From contig JBICIE010000219.1 of assembly GCA_043101635.1 (NCBI GenBank), positions 1 through 9,103 on the forward strand: a DNA stretch of 9,103 nucleotides. The letters are read 5' to 3'. Under the pieces are notes generated by a model, which saw nothing but the letters and a program-made list of their open reading frames with translations, was not told the DNA's origin and searched no databases. Both the position numbers and the translations under genes were made by a program. Positions within the stretch are counted from its first letter, which is position 1, and every line of letters starts with the position of its first letter. Positions 5,533 through 9,103 of the stretch are shown here, one piece after another. The DNA is from CAYMJK01 sp043101635. Its GTDB lineage: Bacteria; Planctomycetota; Phycisphaerae; Phycisphaerales; UBA1924.

Positions 5533-6768
5533 GTGCGAAGGCTGCATCCGCTGGCGATCATCGGGCCGGGGCTGCTGGTGGCGGCGACGGGCGTCGGGGC
5601 GGGCGACCTCGCCGGCGCCGGGATCGCCGGGGCCAAGCTCGGCGTAGCAGTGCTGTGGGCCGTCGTCGTCGGGGCCTTGCTCAAGTTCGCGCTGACCGAG
5701 GGCCTGGCCCGCTGGCAGATCGCCACCGGCACGACCATTCTCGAAGGCGCCTGCCGCTGGCTGGGCTGGCCGGCGAAGATCATCTTCGTCGCGTACCTGC
5801 TGCTCTGGAGCTTCTTCGTGGGCCGGGCCCTGATGAGCGCCTGCGGGGTAGCGACGCAGGCGATCATCCCGTTCCCGTGGACCATTGCGCCGATGGAGAC
5901 CAGCGCCGAGACGGGGAAGGTCATCTACGGCGCTGCGCACTCGGCGATCGGCCTGATCCTGGTATGGCTGGGCGGGTACCGGCTGTTCGAGAAGGTGATG
6001 AGCGCCGCGGTGGCGGTGATGTTCGTCAGCGTGGTGGCGACGGCGCTGCTGATCGGCCCGGACTGGGGCGAAGTCGGGCGCGGGCTGATCCCGTCGAGGC
6101 CGCAGGACACGCCCAGCCTGCGCGTGACGATCGCGCTGATCGGCGGCGTCGGCGGCACGCTGACGATCCTGTCGTACGGGTACTGGATCCGCGAGCGGCA
6201 TCGCTCGGGCGAGCAGGCGATGGGCGTCTGCCGCATCGACCTCGCCGTCGGGTACGCCTTCACCGCAATCTTCGGCATGGCGATGGTGATCATCGCATCC
6301 GGCATCACGCTGGACGCGCGCGGGGCGCAGTTGCTGGTGGAGCTGGCAGCGCGGGTCGAGGATGTCGCAGGACCTGCGGGGCGCTGGGTGTTTCTGCTGG
6401 GAGCGTGGGCGGCGGTGGCCAGCAGCCTGCTGGGGGTGTGGCAGTCGGTCCCGCTGATCTTCGCCGACTGGTGGCGCCTGACGGCGGGCGCCGGCGAGGT
6501 GAGCGAACGCTCACGTCCGTACCGGGTCTACCTGATCGCACTGGCGCTTGCGCCGTGCGCGGGACTGCTGGCGCCGTTCAAGACGGCGCAGGTGGCCTAC
6601 ACGTATACCGGCGCGTGGTTCGTGCCGCTGCTGGCGGTGGCGCTGCTGCTGCTGGGGGGGCGATCGCGCTGGATGGGCCCGCTGCGCAACGGCCCGGTCG
6701 CGACGACGGCGCTGGTCGTTGCGCTGGCGCTCTCGGCCGGCGCGGCCTGGCTGGAAATCACGGGCTGA
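5533..6768 (+). CDS. Nramp/SLC11-like membrane transporter lacking the canonical metal-binding motifs
   Basis: A 411-residue polytopic membrane protein, about 11 hydrophobic segments, with the Nramp opening GPGLLVAATGVGAGDLA and EGLARWQIATGTTILEG. In classical MntH/Nramp proteins TM1 carries DPGN and TM6 carries MPH, which bind Mn2+/Fe2+. Aligned without gaps, DPGN is GAGD here (22-25), and the TM6 stretch IGGVGGTLTILSYGYWIRE (203-221) has neither the Met nor the His. It therefore belongs to a divergent Nramp-related branch and may move another ion, such as Mg2+, or something else; the substrate cannot be read from sequence. The start is GTG at 5533, the first start codon after an in-frame TAA at 5521; no Shine-Dalgarno precedes it. 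It lies 79 bp after the zinc-ribbon gene on the same strand. Confidence 0.87.
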   Translation: MRRLHPLAIIGPGLLVAATGVGAGDLAGAGIAGAKLGVAVLWAVVVGALLKFALTEGLARWQIATGTTILEGACRWLGWPAKIIFVAYLLLWSFFVGRALMSACGVATQAIIPFPWTIAPMETSAETGKVIYGAAHSAIGLILVWLGGYRLFEKVMSAAVAVMFVSVVATALLIGPDWGEVGRGLIPSRPQDTPSLRVTIALIGGVGGTLTILSYGYWIRERHRSGEQAMGVCRIDLAVGYAFTAIFGMAMVIIASGITLDARGAQLLVELAARVEDVAGPAGRWVFLLGAWAAVASSLLGVWQSVPLIFADWWRLTAGAGEVSERSRPYRVYLIALALAPCAGLLAPFKTAQVAYTYTGAWFVPLLAVALLLLGGRSRWMGPLRNGPVATTALVVALALSAGAAWLEITG

Positions 6769-6810
6769 AGGGGCGAATCCGGCGCCGGCGGCCCGGCCGG
6801 AGGGGTCTGG

Positions 6811-6836
6811 TTGACCGGCGCGATTTCTGCTACACT
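6811..6836 (+). promoter_or_regulatory. Probable sigma-70 promoter of the RRM gene
   Basis: TTGACC at 6811-6816 and an extended -10, TGCTACACT, at 6828-6836. The spacer between hexamers is only 14 bp, so the extended -10 would have to carry most of the activity. A start near 6843 would give a leader of about 110 nt before the RRM start codon. Confidence 0.45.
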
Positions 6837-6952
6837 ACGGCCGTCTGGATCGCCGTGTGTGCGGAAGGACGATCGGACTCTGGACCGCGGCGATGGAACC
6901 CGACCGCTTCCGGCCAGAGAAGACGCTCGGGTTCGAGGATCGGTTTGACATC

Positions 6953-7273
6953 ATGATGCGCATCTATGTGGGGAACCTCCCCTTCAGCGTTCGGGACGAT
7001 GAGCTGCGCGAGATGTTCGCGGAGCACGGCGAGGTCAGCTCGGCGTCCGTCGTGATCGACAGAGAGACGGGGCGCAGCCGCGGCTTCGGCTTCGTGGAGA
7101 TGCCGGACCGGGCCTCCGCCGAAGCGGCGATCGAAGCGCTCAACGGCCAGGACATGGGCGGCCGGCCCCTGACTGTCAACGAGGCCCGCCCGCGCGAGCA
7201 GCGCGGCGGCGGCGGTGGCGGCTACGGCGGAGGGCGCGGCGGCGGCGGCGGAGGCCGGCGCGGCGGCTGGTAG
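6953..7273 (+). CDS. RRM-domain RNA-binding protein with Gly/Arg-rich tail
   Basis: 106 residues: one RNA recognition motif followed by a glycine-rich tail. RNP2 is IYVGNL near the N-terminus and RNP1 is RGFGFVEM, whose aromatic residues stack on RNA bases. The remaining RRM core is regular, including DDELREMFAEHGEV and AEAAIEALNGQDMGGRPLTVNEARPR. The tail, GGGGGGYGGGRGGGGGG then RRGGW, resembles the RGG tails of cyanobacterial Rbp and plant glycine-rich proteins, which often respond to cold. It probably binds single-stranded RNA in the cytoplasm, perhaps as an RNA chaperone; that role is inferred. I chose ATG 6953 (or the adjacent 6956) because family members begin a few residues before IYVGN. 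In-frame ATG 6893 and GTG 6857 would add a tail atypical of the family. The only Shine-Dalgarno-like GAGG (6935-6938) is 14 nt away. It has its own promoter and terminators. Confidence 0.92.
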   Translation: MMRIYVGNLPFSVRDDELREMFAEHGEVSSASVVIDRETGRSRGFGFVEMPDRASAEAAIEALNGQDMGGRPLTVNEARPREQRGGGGGGYGGGRGGGGGGRRGGW

Positions 7274-7302
7274 CCGGTCGCTGCGGACGATCTTGTTCCA
7301 CC

Positions 7303-7334
7303 GGGCCCCGCCTCCGCAGCGGGGCCCTGTCTTT
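7303..7334 (+). terminator. Intrinsic terminator after the RRM gene
   Basis: A 9-bp perfect GC stem (GGGCCCCGC at 7303-7311 with GCGGGGCCC at 7319-7327), a 7-nt loop, then TGTCTTT. It lies 30 bp after the RRM stop codon and fits rho-independent termination on the plus strand. Confidence 0.8.
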
Positions 7335-7351
7335 GCGCCGGGCGGGCGCAG

Positions 7352-7401
7352 AAAGAAGCCCGCTCCCCGGCGGGGAGGCTTGCCGGGAGAGCGGGCTCTT
7401 T
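7352..7401. terminator. Bidirectional intrinsic terminator between convergent genes
   Basis: Stem AGCCCGCTC + CCCGGC (7357-7371) pairs with GCCGGG + GAGCGGGCT (7382-7397), 15 bp with one bulged A at 7388 and a 10-nt loop. CTTT follows on the plus strand and TTCTTTC on the minus strand, so it can end transcripts from both the RRM gene and the opposing TPR gene. Confidence 0.75.
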
Positions 7402-7483
7402 GTGTTGCGCCCGCCGAGTCGCGTGGTTCCCCGGGCGTCGTGACGACGCGCGGTTGTGGCGGAGCGCAACGGGTCTGGGTCAT

Positions 7484-9103
7484 TCAGTAGACCATGGAGT
7501 CTCCGTCGCGGTCCGCCTTGCGCATGCGCCGGGCCTTGTCGAGGAAGGCGTCGAAGCGCGGCTGACTGCGCAGCGTCTTGAGGTCGAGGTCGGTTGCGGC
7601 GTGCTCGGGATCGATGTAGCCGTACTGAAGTGACTGCTCCAGCGCCTCCATCGCTTCACCGCTTCGGCCGGACAGCGCCAGGGCACAGGCGATGTTGTAC
7701 TGCGCAATGCCGGGGGCAAAGCCGAGACGCCGCTGCTCGCTGAAGGCGGCGATCGCCTCGTCGTAGTGACCCAGGCGCAGATGGGCCCAGCCGAGGCGCA
7801 TGCGGTTGCGCCCGTCCTCGGGCGACTCGGCGGCACGCTGCTGGCTGCGGTCGAGCAGGTGGCTCCAGTCGACGGCGCCGAAGTTGCTCAGCACGCCGGC
7901 GTCGGTCAGGGCCTGGGTGATGCGCTCGAAGCCGGGCGCGTCGCGCAGCGGCGCAAGGGCCTTGTCCGACTCCAGCCGCTCGCCATCGGCGAAGCCGGCG
8001 TCGATGGCGGCGCCGAGGTGGGCCAGGGCCTCGGCATGGCGCTGCTGGGCCGCCAGCGCCGCGGCGAGGCTGTACAGGCCCTCGGCGACATCGCGGCCGG
8101 TGGCAACCTGGCGGGCAAAGGCCTCGGCGGCGCCTGGCGCGTCCCCTTGCGCCAGGCGCGCTGTGCCGAGGCGCCCCCAGGCGTCAGCGCTGTTCGGATC
8201 GATCTGGATGAGGGCCTCGGCCGCGGCCTGGGCGGCTGTCCAGTCGCCGAACTCCGAGGCAAGCTCGATCTCGCGGGCCAGGCGGGCGGTCTTCAGCAGC
8301 TTCTGCTCGATGCGCTCGAAGGCGGGATCGGCGCGGACGCCATCCAGATCTCCGTCGCTGGAGAGGAGCTTGTAATCGCGGAAGCCGCTGTCGATGGCTC
8401 GCTCCAGCGAGGCCAGCGCCAGTTCTCTGTCGCCCTTGAGCGACGCGGCGCACGCCGTGTTGTAGCAGGCCAGCGGAACCATGACGTTGATCTCGAGCAG
8501 GCGCCCGTAGCTCGCGATGGCGTCGTCATAGGCGCCGGTGGCGATCTCGCAGTAGCCGCGAAGATGGATGGCTCGCGTGTTCCACGGGGTGAGTTCGAGC
8601 ACCTGGCTCCACAGATCGCCGGCGGCGGCCCAGTCGCCGCGCTCGAAGGCCTTGTCCGCCGCGGCCTGGAGTTCGGCGGCCCGCTCGACGGTCTCAATCG
8701 CCTCGCGGAACTCGTCGCGCTGGCGGATGGGGTCGAGATCGGGATCGGTCTGGAGCATCTCCAGATCGCCGAAGCCGATGCGGACTGCAAAGGCGATGCG
8801 CTGGGCCGCCTCATCGAGGTTTCCGGCCCGCGCGTTCGCCGCGCCGAGATTGAACTCGCCCAGCGGGCGGCGCCAGTTGAGTTCACACTGCCGCTCGAAG
8901 GCGGCGATGGCGTCCTGCGGGCGGCCCTCCATCAGCCGGGCAACCCCGAGCCGGCTGTAGGCCTCGCCATCGGCGCTGCGGCGTTCGACGAGCTTCTGGT
9001 ATGCGGCGCCGGCGTGGGCCCACTCTTCCAGTTCGAACAGCCGCTGCGCCTTGCGGGCGAGGATCCAGGTCTCGATGGCCGGGCGCAGCGCCGGGTCGAT
9101 GGC
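7484..9103 (-). CDS. Large TPR protein with repeated TPR/end-of-group modules (N-terminus beyond window)
   Basis: The minus-strand frame ends with TGA at 7484 and is open to the window edge, giving 539 visible residues. The methionine at 8932 is internal: the upstream frame continues without a stop and reads as further TPR sequence (AYSRLGVARLMEGRPQDAI). The protein is a chain of tetratricopeptide helices such as YNIACALALSGRSGEAMEALEQSL. Each group is closed by a D-x-D-L-x-x-L-R-type cap (DPDLDPIR, DGDLDGVR, DKALAPLR, DLDLKTLR), the pattern called TPR end-of-group. The caps recur every 130, 130 and 125 residues, so the region is four similar modules. TPR arrays bind proteins; no enzymatic domain is visible here, though one could lie in the missing N-terminus. 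The C-terminus is a basic, acidic-patched tail (DKARRMRKADRDGDSMVY). The gene converges on the RRM gene and shares its terminator. Confidence 0.9.
   Translation of the reverse strand, partial: AIDPALRPAIETWILARKAQRLFELEEWAHAGAAYQKLVERRSADGEAYSRLGVARLMEGRPQDAIAAFERQCELNWRRPLGEFNLGAANARAGNLDEAAQRIAFAVRIGFGDLEMLQTDPDLDPIRQRDEFREAIETVERAAELQAAADKAFERGDWAAAGDLWSQVLELTPWNTRAIHLRGYCEIATGAYDDAIASYGRLLEINVMVPLACYNTACAASLKGDRELALASLERAIDSGFRDYKLLSSDGDLDGVRADPAFERIEQKLLKTARLAREIELASEFGDWTAAQAAAEALIQIDPNSADAWGRLGTARLAQGDAPGAAEAFARQVATGRDVAEGLYSLAAALAAQQRHAEALAHLGAAIDAGFADGERLESDKALAPLRDAPGFERITQALTDAGVLSNFGAVDWSHLLDRSQQRAAESPEDGRNRMRLGWAHLRLGHYDEAIAAFSEQRRLGFAPGIAQYNIACALALSGRSGEAMEALEQSLQYGYIDPEHAATDLDLKTLRSQPRFDAFLDKARRMRKADRDGDSMVY

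Noticed and set aside
6779..6800. CCGGCGCCGG palindrome after the transporter gene as a terminator
   Set aside because: It is a short GC palindrome in a GC-rich background with no T tract after it, so chance is enough to explain it.
5505..6956. 483-codon plus-strand frame overlapping the transporter
   Set aside because: It is a +1-shifted Gly/Arg-rich translation of the Nramp-like gene with no hydrophobic segments or motifs.

Overview
The window is GC-rich bacterial DNA that looks like a planctomycete, most likely of the Phycisphaerae type. The case rests on a membrane protein ending in a CxxCGYDLR / CPECG zinc ribbon, a Tat-exported ankyrin protein, an Nramp-like carrier without the usual metal motif, and short CACAGA-rich repeats of the kind I associate with these genomes. 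This is judged by eye, not by a database search.

Layout, left to right. (1) Positions 1-372, minus strand: the N-terminal 124 residues of a Tat-exported ankyrin-repeat protein, cut by the window edge. (2) Positions 401-610: a gene-free composite inverted repeat made of two CACAGA-rich block types in the order A-B / B'-A'. (3) Positions 622-939, minus strand: a small lipoprotein with a perfect Shine-Dalgarno sequence, divergent from (4) speA at 1070-3085, plus strand, the biosynthetic arginine decarboxylase, starting at TTG. (5) Positions 3097-3554: a 458-bp cassette, two 29-bp inverted copies of repeat B flanking a GxxExxY (PD-(D/E)XK-like) gene, lying between speA and the next gene. (6) Positions 3560-4672: a deoxyhypusine-synthase-family enzyme, probably a homospermidine synthase. 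(7) Positions 4692-5453: a two-TM zinc-ribbon protein. (8) Positions 5533-6768: an Nramp/SLC11-like transporter. (9) Positions 6953-7273: a single-RRM RNA-binding protein with a Gly/Arg tail, behind its own probable promoter. (10) Two hairpin terminators. (11) Positions 7484-9103, minus strand: a TPR protein built from ~130-residue modules, N-terminus missing.

speA and the DHS-family gene make biochemical sense as a pair: arginine to agmatine, then (through enzymes not in this window) putrescine, then probably homospermidine. The GxxExxY cassette appears to have been inserted into the very short spacer between them. Its terminal repeats match the B blocks of the gene-free palindrome about 2.6 kb upstream, so the two loci look like members of one repeat family: one carrying a gene, the other a solo or MITE-like form. 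This is the least explained structure in the window. The remaining genes look like ordinary chromosomal genes of this lineage.
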